Source of the DNA: Diaporthe sp. PMI_573
Lineage: Eukaryota; Ascomycota; Sordariomycetes; Diaporthales; Diaporthaceae
Length of the DNA stretch: 64,000 bases
NCBI GenBank assembly: GCA_021399435.1
Contig: JAJTUP010000002.1
Location: 1,240,001-1,304,000, forward strand
Direction of reading: 5' to 3'
Shown here piece after piece: positions 44,532 to 55,588 of the stretch (positions within the stretch are counted from its first letter, which is position 1; each line of letters starts with the position of its first letter). The notes beneath the pieces were generated by a model, which saw only the letters and a program-made list of their open reading frames with translations, did no database searches and had not been told where the DNA came from. The translations under genes and the position numbers were made by a program.

Positions 44532-45785
44532 CTATCCACTGCTGCCCGGAGACTGTTGACTCACATTTCTCTTTTCCCTAAACTTCTTGTAGAATTCTAG
44601 CCAGATCTCCTGTGCTCGACACTCTTCCCCTGTCCCGGCGTCAAACGAACAGTCAGGCTTCGCGGCGAAGATCCTCTCATCCGTGGCAACCCAGGGTTTT
44701 GGCAATGGGCTGTCGCTGAAGTGTACCATTTTTGCTTGCTTCAGCACGTCCTTGGGGTCCCAGACTCTACCAGACTGGGACTTGAAGAAGCCAGCGTGGT
44801 CTGTCTTCCTGAACTCGCCTGTGAGCAAGGCATAAGGCCCGTGTGGGATCACCTCACAGGTGCCACCATACAATGCGTTCATGATTTCCATATCATAGAA
44901 GTTCTTGCCAGCCCTGCGTTCGATGATGTTCTCGACTTTTTGGAATGCGTCTGCGGACGGGGTGAGAACCATGATGTGGGATGACATCGTGGGCTTGCTT
45001 AGCCAGTAGGCACGTGGCATGACGGCTGGAGCTGGTGGGACAAAGAAAAGCTCGTCCAGGGAGCCAAGCAGCAGAGAGTCGGAGTCAATGGTTATTAGTC
45101 TGCTGTACTGGGTCTGCTTGAAGGCCAGAAGCTTTGTGTACGAGTCGGCCCAATTAGGCCCAGAGTCTGTTTCACGCTCATGTGTCAGTACGGTGTGCCG
45201 TGGAAGGCTCGAACTATTGTATCACGCTTTCTGCAAGGACTTACAGGCAGCGCTTTCCTCATGCAAGACTTTGACGGGTTGCAGCTTGACACCAAGTTCG
45301 TCCCTTGCCTTGACAAGCAGCTTTCCATCGCGAGATTCGCCATCGTTGATGTTCATAGCATCCGGGTATAATAGAAGCCTCTCTGCTTTGCTTCCATACT
45401 GACGTAGATCGTCGAAGATCATCACGGCGTTGCACAAGTACTCGCTGTCTGTGGCATACAGCGAATATGCATACTTTTTCCAATCTGTTGTTGTTGACCT
45501 CCAGTGATCATTCGGTGCTACTGGTGCCCGGAAGTAGCATGACGGGCCCGTCAGGCGATCATAAACATGCACACTCCGAAGCCATAAGAGTATGAAAATC
45601 AACAGAAGCACACCGTATGCTAGACGTGCGGGCTTTGACCTTAGTAACTGGGTAGTACTGGCAGCCCTTGGGGAGGCTGCTTTTCTGGACGCCGTCTCAT
45701 TCCAGACGGGTAAGAATGGTGAGTTCTCTAAAAAGTCTGGTAGAACGTCCTCGTCGAATTTCCGGTCGTCGTGTTTTCCGGGCAT
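44532..45785 (-). CDS. Type II membrane glycosyltransferase, GT8-like (two exons)
   Basis: Exons 45785-45245 and 45166-44532 (intron 78 nt, donor GTAAGT, acceptor GAAACAG) give 391 residues. The join reads EESAAYSGPNWADSYTKLLAF, continuous with the fold. An N-terminal cytoplasmic tail of about 54 residues precedes a membrane anchor (YGVLLLIFILLWL, about 57-69), so the catalytic part faces the Golgi or ER lumen. The catalytic DxD-type motif is in RLITIDSDSLLLGSLDELF. An earlier KYAYSLYATDSEYLCNAVMIF strand and late KMVHFSDSPLPKPW segment match fungal GT8 relatives such as GNT1-like N-acetylglucosaminyltransferases and glycogenin-like enzymes. Donor and acceptor sugars cannot be decided. Length and layout suit a full gene. 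Confidence 0.85.
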
Positions 45786-47242
45786 ATAGGCCTAGCTCGA
45801 TTTTGGAGCCGGTTGGTAAGAACAGCCCAGCCAAATCCAAGGCAGAGTCAACGTATGGCCGATCTCGAGAAGAGAGACTACGTTGCAGGATATTTATGAC
45901 AATATAAAAGCAAGTACCCGGGTAACAATAGGTAACGATAGAGGAAAGTCTGTATAAGCAAAATACTTGTAACCTTGTATCAAGATGCTCAGGTGGCTTT
46001 GGCGCCGGAAAGATCGGTAGACTTTTCCCTCCGGCCCATAAATCCCCTGAGCTGACTCAGCGAGCCCCTTTTTCAAGCCCCATATTAGCGTTTATGCCAG
46101 TGATCAAAGATCTTGAGCAAGCAAGCGCCTGTGCGGCTGACATAGAAGGGCATTTTTTTACTATGGCACACGCAGTCCTGAATCAGTGGCTAACGGCTAG
46201 CACGGCGGCAGCCCAGACAGACCTTATATACCTAGGTACTTTCTTCCTGGGTGAGCAGTTGACGGCCACACTTTAGGCATTGTGGAGTACCACACGTTTG
46301 TCTTTATACAACAGCAAGGTTTAAGTCTTGACCGAAATAGCCGCAGAATCTCTTCAATGTTTAGCTTGATACAAGCTTGCTGAGTACGAGAAAGGCAGGA
46401 AGCATGAAACGAAACCTTGAAAATTAGCAGTATTATCTTCCGCGCCGAGATGATGCGTTTGACGCAGGGAAGGGGATTCTCATTGCTCATGCTCTGTGCC
46501 CTTTCCTGAGAGAAACCAAGATGGCGCTTATGAAGAATGTGGCAGAGAACATGGCCCCTGTGGGAAGGCATCCCACACACTATGTAGCACCATGTTCAAC
46601 ATTTGTAACCTGTAGGCGCATGAGGTACTGAACGTTGAGTCTGTGTTATATATATCGATTTCGATGGGACAGCAAACAAAGGTATTATTTGAGCATTACC
46701 GTGCAGACAGGCACATAAGTGAGGTTTTTGGGGGTCACCCATTTTGTGGTAGCAGTGTAATCAAATACAAGTCTTTTTTTTTCGATTCAATACAGAGTTA
46801 ATTCAAGTCTACAAGATTCATTTCGTCATGATGTCTGAAGATTCTAACTTGCAAAAATCACAGCCCGAGGCTTGCAGCACCAGAAGACGTCCACCTTGGA
46901 TTTCATTCAATCTTGGATACCACATAATGACAATGTGTCTCGTACATAGCGCTCAGCAGTTTCAATCGCTCATGCGTCTCTTTGGATTAATCAGTCCAAG
47001 GTGGCGGGAGCAATTGGTTCAAGAATCGGAAATAAAATTGAGGCACAATCGGTAGGATTTTGCTCCGACAGCAGCCTAAAACCCCTCCTCAATTGGATGG
47101 AGTGTGAATGTTGAGCAGATTCATGCATAATAGCTCAGCAGCCATCAATCTACTCTACCCGGTTCTCGAATTCTCGCCTACTGATGCCGCAAGGTGTTAC
47201 TTTTTAACTCGATTCTTACTCACCCGCTTCCATATCAAAATT
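45786..47242. other. Intergenic, AT-rich, no gene seen
   Basis: Upstream region shared by the GT8-like gene (-) and the TPR-like gene (+). Short frames only; a small plus-strand frame at 46828-47055 has no motif. Confidence 0.5.
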
Positions 47243-48042
47243 ATGGCACTGGAAACACCTGCTGGGGTCAAAAACCCTACGGCACCGAAATTCAGCTGGG
47301 ATTACGATGTGCCTGAGATCCCTTTCTGGTATCCCTACGCAATCCTCCACACATATCAACATCGCACTAATAAAAGGCCAGGTCAGACATGAAATACACA
47401 ACCGGTCGCAACTTTCTCCAGTGCTACAAAGAAGAAGAGATCCGTGCGATGGACCCGGATTTCGAGCGCCTGGGCACCGCCGCGAAGCAAGACAGGCTGC
47501 GGTTCCTCCTCGAAAAGCTCGAGGCCACCTTTTCTGCCCGTGACGCAGCAGTAAAACCGGCAGGGCTAGCTGCCACGGACTATGTGCAGTGGATGACCCT
47601 GACACTGGCTCGCATGACCGTTCTGTCGGATCTTGGCAGGGAGGCCGAGCAAGAGGCCGCCATCCAAGCCATGATGGATACCCCGAACCCAGCCAAGCCG
47701 GGGGTGGTCAATATTTCAGCTGTCAATATGATGGCGAACCTCAAGGAAGAGCATGGCTTGTTTGCCGAATCGGAAGAACTCTCCAGAAATGTGGTGCCTG
47801 TCTTTGATGAAATGATGGGGCCCGACAGTCCTCCCTCGCAAGGGACTAGGAGATGCCTTATTCGCTGCATTTGGAAGGCCGGGAAGCCTGAGGAGGCCAA
47901 GAAGCTGGCAGAGGAGACGAGACTGATCATTGATGCTATGGGACAGAAGAATAGTCAGTATCTGAAGTACCAGGACGATGAAAGGCAGTATCTGGAGGAA
48001 CTGATGGCCGACTTGGAGGCATGGAGCGCAAAGGAGAAGTGA
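47243..48042 (+). CDS. TPR-like helical repeat protein (two exons)
   Basis: Exons 47243-47328 and 47382-48042 (intron 53 nt, donor GTATCC, branch GCACTAAT, acceptor GGCCAG) give 248 residues. The junction splits a Trp codon: EIPFW then SDMKYTTGRN. Without the first exon the frame would start at an internal ATG (47389), but the ATG at 47243 with this intron adds a compatible N-terminus. The product is mostly helical. Segments such as ATDYVQWMTLTLARMTVLSDLGREAEQEAAIQAM, given in pieces here for their spacing, and AVNMMANLKEEHGLFAESEE resemble TPR pairs as found in fungal tetratricopeptide proteins. No catalytic motif is seen. A scaffold role is possible but unproved. Exon 1 is the less certain part of the model. 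Confidence 0.7.
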
Positions 48043-48189
48043 CCCTACAATACTTGGGTGACTCGTGACACTAGAGACTCACGCAGACGCAGATTCTGAG
48101 CATCGTTCTAGGCCGATGCAGCATGAATATCACTATGGTTCATGATGCGAGCCTCTGAACCTTACACAGGGAGATAGTTTCTGATATGA

Positions 48190-49959
48190 CTAGTGGCTAA
48201 TACTAGATTCGTCTGATTCCTGACCACTCTCCGACTCCCCAGGGGACGGGGAGAAGGATAGGTGATCACACGTCCACTCAACATTGAATTCGACACCATG
48301 CCTGGCAAATGTGCTCTTCATCTCTTCTATTCCCTTGTCCGTCTTGAGAGGTACGTATTGGAAATTGTCATCGTCCTCTTCCTCATCTGACCCTGACCCC
48401 CGCGTCCCATGCTCATGAAAGGCTGGCACTGCCGTGAGGGTCACCTTCTTCAAGCGAGGAGGTTTTGTTCCCTTCCCATCGCCTTTATCGCCGACGAGTA
48501 AAAGGGACGAGATTGCGGCCTTGACCCAGGCCATTGCCTGCTTCTCAAGTCGGGGGCTGCCAAATAGAGCCAGAAGGTCCGTATTTGTCCACGTCTCAGT
48601 GAGCTTGATGACCTCGATGGAGTGAGGGAGTCTCTTGCACAGAGGTACTAGAGCCACCTCATCGTCCAGGTCCAGCGATATGGGGACAAGCCACCTTAAA
48701 TCGATCGACAGATGAGTGAGTCTCTCGAAGGCTCCCAGGACAACGACCAGCTCGAGGTCACGATATTCTTCGTCGCCGTTATCCCAGTCACGCTGAACGC
48801 TTCCTAGCGCCAACTCCTTTACAGTATTCCTGACTGGCCATAGTGCCTCGTTGATTGAGAAGAAGTCAAGAGGCATGAAAGCGTAGTCGGCATACTGGGG
48901 TAACCAATAGTCTTGTCTCCATTCTTGTAATCTTGTGGTATAGTGAAAGGTCTCCAGGCTGTGGGCTTCCTCCAGAAGGTGCCGCAAATACGATGGCAGT
49001 GTTCTGCTCTCATGCAGCTTCAGGCTCTTCAGAGACCGGAAGCGCTTCAAATCCAGCGGTAGTGTATCCTCTGTCCACGGGCCACGATCGGCTTTGAGGA
49101 GTCTGAACCAGACGCCATTGTCACCGTAAAACTCAACCTCCTCGACGTTCTGTATCTCGAAAGTAGGGAGGCGCAGAGGATCTATCCCAAAGCCCGGGTC
49201 ATGCCCAGGCCCGACGTTTCGTGGCATTGTGTTCCTGAGTGAGCCCGGGTCATAGGACCGCAATGGGACCTTGAAACGCGTTGGCTGAGCCCTCACGGAC
49301 CGTAGCCGTTGTAGCACACCTTTATCATGTTCAACCCCTAAATCAAGAGCGCGCGCAAGATTGTCGAGGCCTGCGAGCCCCTCTCGGTCCGTCGGTATCT
49401 GCAAGAGAATATCCTCCAAACGCGTCGTCAGGCATAAAATGACAGCCAGCAGCTGATCGCAGAACGCCCGTTCGTCCTCCCGCAGGCCGCAGCCAGACTC
49501 CTCCGAGCCTCGATTGTTGATCCACCGGTCCTCTTCGAGGATGTGTTCAAGCTCCAAGCCAGAAGCTTGCAGTGCTCGCTCCTCCCGTTGGTCTAGCTGC
49601 ATTTCCTTCCGTGGCGCAATAAGTTGATTCCAAAGGGGCAGGACTGCGTATGTGTCCGTCTCTTCCATGATGCACATGGGGCAAGCAATGGAGCGTACCC
49701 ATGATCTCCTGTCCCGTTTAGCGAGCAGGGAGCCGAGAAGATGGACGAATTGCTTGTCCTTTGTGAGAGCAATGCTCTCGTACAGCAGGGGTTCGGCAAG
49801 CTCATGGAGGTGACGCGATGTGAGGCACAGGCTAAGGAGTGCCGAGCGAGGCTCGATGAAGTCCGGGTTCAGAGATCGTGGAGTCCCGACAGGCAGTCTA
49901 GGGAGTCGCAGTTCCTCAACCACCATGCGCTGCAGCTCTGGGGGCAGATTTGGAAGCAT
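48190..49959 (-). CDS. F-box-like protein
   Basis: Single-exon gene of 589 residues. The N-terminus reads MLPNLPPELQRMVVEELRLP, followed by LLSLCLTSRHLHELAEPLLYESI, the two-part pattern of an F-box-like domain (about residues 3-65) that would bind Skp1 in an SCF ubiquitin ligase. The rest contains Leu-rich segments (RFRSLKSLKLHESRTLPSYL, ERLTHLSIDLRWLVP, RLKKVTLTAVPAFHEH) suggesting an irregular leucine-rich repeat substrate-binding region. An acidic stretch (SDEEEDDDNFQYVP) and a Ser/Glu tail (GESESGQESDESS) end the protein. Only 147 bp separate its stop from the convergent TPR-like gene. Such F-box proteins are numerous and fast-evolving in Pezizomycotina, and the target cannot be predicted. 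Confidence 0.82.
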   Translation of the reverse strand: MLPNLPPELQRMVVEELRLPRLPVGTPRSLNPDFIEPRSALLSLCLTSRHLHELAEPLLYESIALTKDKQFVHLLGSLLAKRDRRSWVRSIACPMCIMEETDTYAVLPLWNQLIAPRKEMQLDQREERALQASGLELEHILEEDRWINNRGSEESGCGLREDERAFCDQLLAVILCLTTRLEDILLQIPTDREGLAGLDNLARALDLGVEHDKGVLQRLRSVRAQPTRFKVPLRSYDPGSLRNTMPRNVGPGHDPGFGIDPLRLPTFEIQNVEEVEFYGDNGVWFRLLKADRGPWTEDTLPLDLKRFRSLKSLKLHESRTLPSYLRHLLEEAHSLETFHYTTRLQEWRQDYWLPQYADYAFMPLDFFSINEALWPVRNTVKELALGSVQRDWDNGDEEYRDLELVVVLGAFERLTHLSIDLRWLVPISLDLDDEVALVPLCKRLPHSIEVIKLTETWTNTDLLALFGSPRLEKQAMAWVKAAISSLLLVGDKGDGKGTKPPRLKKVTLTAVPAFHEHGTRGSGSDEEEDDDNFQYVPLKTDKGIEEMKSTFARHGVEFNVEWTCDHLSFSPSPGESESGQESDESSISH

Positions 49960-50728
49960 GGCTGAGTGGATTACGCGGATCAGCCCCGCGTGGAGGGGAC
50001 GGAGGGGAGCGCGTGTGCTTAGGGGTCCGGTGAGGAGGAGGTGAAGGTAAGGTCCCGAAGCAGCGTACTAACGGGCGAGTTGGGCTTCAGACAGGACCGG
50101 AATCTAAGAACACACAACCCTCTGCATTCAAGTATGTAGTGGACTATGAATGGCTGAGAATCAGATCGCAGAATAGCTTGATGGTTCCCAACAATGAGCT
50201 AGAATTTCTCATGCTTAGGGCGACAGTGTGGAAGCTGAGCCAGCTCAACCCCTGTCCAAAGGACTGTCAGCCAGAAGCGCCAGCTAAATGTTAGTGGAGG
50301 TGACGTGCTACAGTCGACCACTTCGATTGCAGCTAAGAGGCACCTCAACGTTGGTTCGGCTCGTCACTAGAGAATCGAACAGCATTCCCATGCGATCATT
50401 GTAATATTGAACTTGGTGCCGTCATATTCACTGCGTGACCACAGCACTCCAGTGTCTGATACGCTGTATAGCAAGGCGGTCTTTCCATCGTGAGACACGA
50501 TAGATCATGTTGCTTGATCAAAGTCTCACGGCACATGAGAAGTAGCATGCCCATATAATGGAAAGCGTCACGGGTTCAACCTCATGATGGACAAATTCAT
50601 TCCACCACCCGATTCTTCTCCCACTACGGTACCACCACTAGAAACGCCAACTTTTCCACACGACTCCGGCCACCTACGCACCCACGCCAACCTCCAATCT
50701 CATGATACCTCGCCCATACTCTCCATAT
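49960..50728. other. Intergenic, no gene seen
   Basis: Between the 5' end of the F-box gene (-) and the 3' end of the agmatinase-like gene (-). No coding or RNA feature was found; a B-box-like GGGTTCAACC near 50571 lacks the stems of a tRNA. Confidence 0.5.
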
Positions 50729-52315
50729 CTACAGCTCAGGCTCCTTTCCCTGATCCACAGTCTTACTAAGAGGGCCCTTCTTGACCATTATCGACATGAC
50801 CTCGTACAGGGCGTCGGCGGCAGCCATGGTCGTGTGCTCAGCATTCGTGTCGTATGCCGGAGCAACCTCGACGATGTCAGCAGCAATAAGGTTGATACCA
50901 TCGAGGCCGCGCAGTATGGTCCGGAGCTCGCGCGTCGACCACCCTCCAGTCTCCGGGGTGCCCGTGGCTGGGGCGACTGTATTCCTCGCGCGTCAGCGTT
51001 GCCCGCTTCACATCGGTTTCTGGGCGGGATGGAGTCAAAACTTACATGCGGGATCCAGGGTATCGATATCAATACTCAGGTACACGGGGTTTGTGGTGCC
51101 GACTCTCTCCCCTATAGGATATCAGTAACCTGCTACTCACAAGAAGGACTTCAACAGGGTACGGCTTAGACTCACTGATCTTCTTAATGATGCCGTCAAT
51201 GCCAATTGTATCAATCTCACGGGCCTCCACAATCTGGAAGCCGCAGTAGCCGTCGTTATCGTAGTCCGAAGGACCACTCAGCGTAGTCCGAATGCCGGCG
51301 TGTATGTTCGTGTCGTTCTTCAGCAAGCCCTCCTGTGAGGCGTGATAGAAGTAGGTCCCGTGGTTGATGCTCGCGACCTCGGACGGCGAGCCACCAAAGA
51401 CCTTGGGGCGCCAAGTATCGAGGTGGGAGTCAAAATGAATGACAGACACAGGTCCGTAGGCCCGGTTGATAGACCGCAGCAGGGGAAGCGTGATGGTGTG
51501 GTCCCCGCCGAGTGTGATCACCCTAGGCAGGGTCTTGCCCTTCTTTGCTGGGCCGAGCTTGTCAGCATCCGTGGCTGGCTCGCGGGTGAGGATAGTGTGG
51601 TGGCCCTCTTCGATCTGGTGAAGAGCCCATGTGTTGTCATACCTGGAGATAAGTTTGTCAATACGAAGAACCATGGGCGCCCTGGGGTGGAGATGGTCCA
51701 TACGAAGTCACGGGAATATCGCCGCAGTCAAGCACGGAAGCCCAGCTGTTGAATGGGTTTGTGTCAAGAGGCACGTTGTATCCTCCGCTGAAGCCGACTC
51801 TAGTCAGATACAAAAAACTGTTATGTTACCGTCCTGGTTAAAATGGGCGACACATACTAAAGGTTCAACCTTCTTGACCCCTGTCTGATACCAGAAGGGC
51901 CGAAACGTGCTCCCGGCCGGTATGAAGTACCGGTATCGAATGGTGCACCTGTCATGCAATAGTGGGTCAATAATGACTGCAATTGGTGGCGTTAATGAAG
52001 TTAAACTGTGAATGGCATACCAATGAAGGCGATGTCGTATTTCACGTCGCTCTGAGGGGACAGGCACTGAGCATATGGCAGACGCCCAAAGGTTGAGATA
52101 CCAGAGAAGACAGAGTCGGCCTGTTGAGCAGTAATTAGCACAAGATGGTCAGATCCTCGTCTCCTGCCATGACGTACCTGCGTGCCTCCATCGCCAGGTA
52201 TGACATTATACCACAGTGACTGATGGGGTCCCGAAAGCGGACTCTGTGGCCCATGGCTGCTGTGTGCAGCCACTGCGGCAGCCCCAATCAGGGCAAGTGA
52301 GGTCTTTGACAGCAT
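50729..52315 (-). CDS. Agmatinase-like ureohydrolase with signal peptide (seven exons)
   Basis: Exons 52315-52178, 52120-52021, 51948-51858, 51787-51704, 51642-51176, 51111-51046 and 50976-50729 give 397 residues. All six introns (57-72 nt) keep phase. Residues 1-17 are a signal peptide ([18 protein letters not shown]), so the enzyme is probably secreted or vacuolar. Ureohydrolase signatures occur in order: [52 protein letters not shown] (manganese-binding His), [11 protein letters not shown] (metal-ligand Asp and His residues) and [20 protein letters not shown] (two metal-binding Asp residues). Agmatinases cut agmatine to putrescine and urea; arginase and proclavaminate amidinohydrolase share the fold, so substrate is inferred. 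Exon 4 uses an acceptor inside GGCTTCAG that gives LNLYGGYNVPL; the alternative nearest acceptor would create a stop. All metal ligands are present. Confidence 0.9.
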
Positions 52316-53605
52316 GTTGGAGCGTATGGGAGAAGCAAGTCAAGCAAGGAGGTCACGACATATGGACCGAGGAAGGAACGTCTGTGGGGTTTGGCCTGGC
52401 TTTATTGTTCTGGAGCTAGTCAAGCTTGCTCTCACACTCCAATGCGTGCGCACCTGCGGTCAAGATCAAGCACCTTTGCCAGGTAGCTTATCAACACCAT
52501 GCTTTCCAGGCTGGCCATTCAGCATCGCCAATTCATGTGGCCAGACCAATCGACTAGTCAGTCGACGTAGTAATGCGGCAAGGGGATCCCATGGATTGCC
52601 CAAGCTGCCGGGCAAGTGGCTGCCCTGACCGGCGTCCTGTCCATTGGCACGAATGGCTCCTCCTAGGAGATACCGATCCCGGTAGCGTGAATGCCGCCGG
52701 AGTGCGGGGCATCGAGATAGTAACCGCACATTATGATGGAGATGACCTGTATCAGTGGCCTGCCAGCTGTCGAGGCATGGCATAGCCTCCACAGCATGGC
52801 ATTGTCCAATGGCTGTAGCTGGCTGTATGCCCCCAAGGACTCGAGCCCCCGGGCCATGCTGCGTGAATGAGATGTTTCGAAACCTAATGGAAACTGTAGG
52901 CATGCACGGCATGTCTGACTTCAAGCCCAGGAACCGACAAACCATCCCACTAGCCCCTAGGCCGGCACGCCGGCCAGCCGCAACGTTGAGCTAGCAGCGA
53001 TGAATGACGTGTGTTATAGCCATGCCGTAGTTCTGGCGGGGTTCTGTGGTTATCTTCAACGGCGTCAGGTGTGGGGTTTGGAGAAAGCAAAGATAAGACG
53101 CATCTTGGCCAACAATGATGCTTCTCCTCAACAGCAAACGCTCTCATCGGTGGCTCTGGCAGTCGAATGCTTTGACAATACTGATCAAATTGATGTTATA
53201 CTTCGAAAGTGTAAACAAAGCCTTTTCCTTTTGTTGTCAATTGGCCCTCAATTGAAAGTCTCGCCACACCCCGCGGGTCACCAATTAAGAAAGCGGGCCA
53301 CTCGGGTCGAACAGATCGGACTCGGACTACCGGACCGCTCGGCAGTGGCCGTCCTTCGGGACGAGAGCTCCACACATGAGCGATGCTGACTCCACTTGAG
53401 CCCACTCCTCAAGACTGACATGCCAACGAATATGAGTTTGTGACTGGGCTTTGGAGTTGGGCCAAGGTGAAAGACGTCGCAAGGAGAATAAGACCGGAAA
53501 TAAAGTAGAGGAATCCAGAGGGGAAGTTCTTCAGAATGACCTGTCCCCTAAATGAGGTACGCACCCGGACCGACCCACTAGAGTCAGAATTTATGCGTAG
53601 CAGTG

Positions 53606-53725
53606 TATCCTCCGTGGGATGGCTTCCTGCAGAATATCCTCCTGTGGGACATCCTCCCATAGGACAACCTTCTGCGGAATGATCTCTTGTGGGGAAATCT
53701 CCTATAGGACAACCTCCAAAAGGGT
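53606..53725 (-). repeat. 15-bp minisatellite-like repeat, locus 3
   Basis: Eight consecutive units of exactly 15 bp, all in the orientation opposite to the forward block at 16245-16379. Examples on the plus strand are ATCCTCCTGTGGGAC, ATCCTCCCATAGGAC, AACCTTCTGCGGAAT and AATCTCCTATAGGAC. Units differ at up to about half of their positions but keep the CCTCC(T)..(T/G)(A/G)GGA core and the period. Confidence 0.85.
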
Positions 53726-55490
53726 AACCCCGGCTTCATTCGAATGCGCAACGCGCCGAAAGGACTTCCTGGCGCCTGTTTTGTCTGCTGGGTCATTTGA
53801 ATTGCGAACCGGTGCTATTGAAAATTTCAGGTCTGGCAGAGTAGGAGACAGCCTGATGCCAGGCGGTGATGAGGAGCATACTCGTCGCGTAAGCTTGTCA
53901 GGTCTCGATTCCATGCGCAGGCCATAGCTATCACGTCGACGTGGCTGCCTGGCTGTCTATTCATCTTCTGTGTACGAACTGGTTCGGTGTTGTCGTAACA
54001 ATAGAATCGTAATTAGCAAGCTCATTAGCCGGGAGGGAAGGCCCGCGCCGCGAAAAGGAGTTAAAGCTGATGTGTAACCTTGGGCTGCGAGAGGATGAAT
54101 ACATTGAATGTTTGGGCAAATAGACGGCGCCTAGCCGCGCGTTTTATGAAGAGGGAGAGGACCATCAAGGTACTCATCCGATAACTTCGGGTTCGGGGGG
54201 AAGTCGAAAGTTTGTCTCCTCTCCCATCATTGCTACCACGTAAGCTGGGTGGAGAAGGTTATGGTTGAGGTCTCGGTTCCAAGTTGCGAGGGTGTCGAGT
54301 AAACAGACTACCAACACGTTGACAATCCTTGCGCGACTACACTTGCTTCATTGGTGGGCTGCCAGACACACAAGAACAACGGAACGTCGCTCAAGGGGGC
54401 CTCAACCATCGTGACCAGGTCTTTGAAACCGCGATTGATTGCTCGGCCCCAACAAGCAACTGACTTTGAGTCCGCTGGGGCCCTCTGTTGAGGTCTGAGA
54501 TCTTTTGTCACCGGAACACGCCCCGTCTGGAGGTGCGTAGTAGGAGTTGAGCGGGCGGGTGATGCTATTCGTTCTGGTTGGCTGCAAGGCATCCAAGTCG
54601 GCATGCAGGTCTCGAACGAATGAGTGGGTGAGTCTGGTGTGTGGTCACATTTGACTTGCCTGATGGGGTTCGTGCCGGGTGGGTCACTGCATTCGGATGG
54701 TAGCAGATCTTCGAAGGCAGCGAGTGTGTACACAGTACCGCAGTACATGGAGACACCTGCCGTCTTGGCTGGGAGCTTTCGGCCAAGGAGAAGACGGGTT
54801 TTGCCTGTAGTGGTGTTGGCTTGATGGTTTGCAGAAGCGTGGTGGGAGGCCATGTTGCGACCAAACACCATCCTCAAGCCGTGTCGTGATGGTGTGCAGC
54901 ACATCTATGTGCTACTGTGGTGGTTTTCATCTGCCGTATGCCTGGTGGAAGCCATGCCAGGTCTCAGGATGTCTAGCAGCAGGTTGTAAAGACGACCAAC
55001 AATTGCTTTGTCGACGTAGTCATCCGCACCTGGCCCAAGCTCCTTACCTGGAGGCGACGATCTTGCCCTTTCCATCCCGGGGCCCTGGGGACTTGGGGCT
55101 ACTTCTTAACGCTTGGATCCCGCAATAAAATATGACCAAGTCTATGCTTCTGCCGTTCCGACTTCCAGGCTTCCGCAACAGACAAACACTTGCATTCCTG
55201 GAGGGTTCGACCAGCGTGCACTCCAGGGGAAGCAGCGTAGCATAATGTGTGGGTGTGCCCAGGGCCACTCGCTGCTCGGCCCGGCCTCTGCAATCAACCA
55301 GAGAGACGGAGGTACCTCAAGGTTCCCCCCTCCAGGCCCTCAGGTCCCCCAGCCCCTCGTTTTGGCAAGCTCAAGTTCCCTGTTTTGACGGACTGCTCGA
55401 GTCCCTGGACTGCAGCGCAGCAGAATCGGTCGTCCATGACTTGCTGCCGGTTTTACTGGCCAACACGGATTGAGTGTGGGAGTGAAGGAC

Positions 55491-55518
55491 CTCAGTCCCT
55501 CAGTCCCTCAGTCCCTCC
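55491..55518 (+). repeat. 8-bp tandem repeat (CTCAGTCC x3)
   Basis: Three exact copies of CTCAGTCC followed by a partial unit, in the region upstream of the large disordered-protein gene. Confidence 0.8.
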
Positions 55519-55560
55519 CCGCCTGACCTGACGTGCACATCCGCATCGCAGTTGGTCGTA

Positions 55561-55588
55561 ACCTCCAAACCTCCAAACCTCCAAACCT
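55561..55588 (+). repeat. 8-bp tandem repeat (ACCTCCAA x3)
   Basis: Three exact copies of ACCTCCAA plus a partial unit, 43 bp after the CTCAGTCC tract. Confidence 0.8.

Noticed and set aside
50521..50600. Possible tRNA gene (B-box-like GGGTTCAACC)
   Set aside because: The T-stem does not pair and no A box, anticodon stem or acceptor stem can be drawn.
53584..53796. Minus-strand frame with similar SYRR/SHRR pentapeptides over repeat locus 3
   Set aside because: Same reason: openness follows from the unit length, and the surrounding sequence is not coding.
54308..54904. Minus-strand ATG frame of 198 codons
   Set aside because: No motif, no splice context and overlapping frames on both strands; it could be a lineage-specific gene, but nothing in the sequence supports it.
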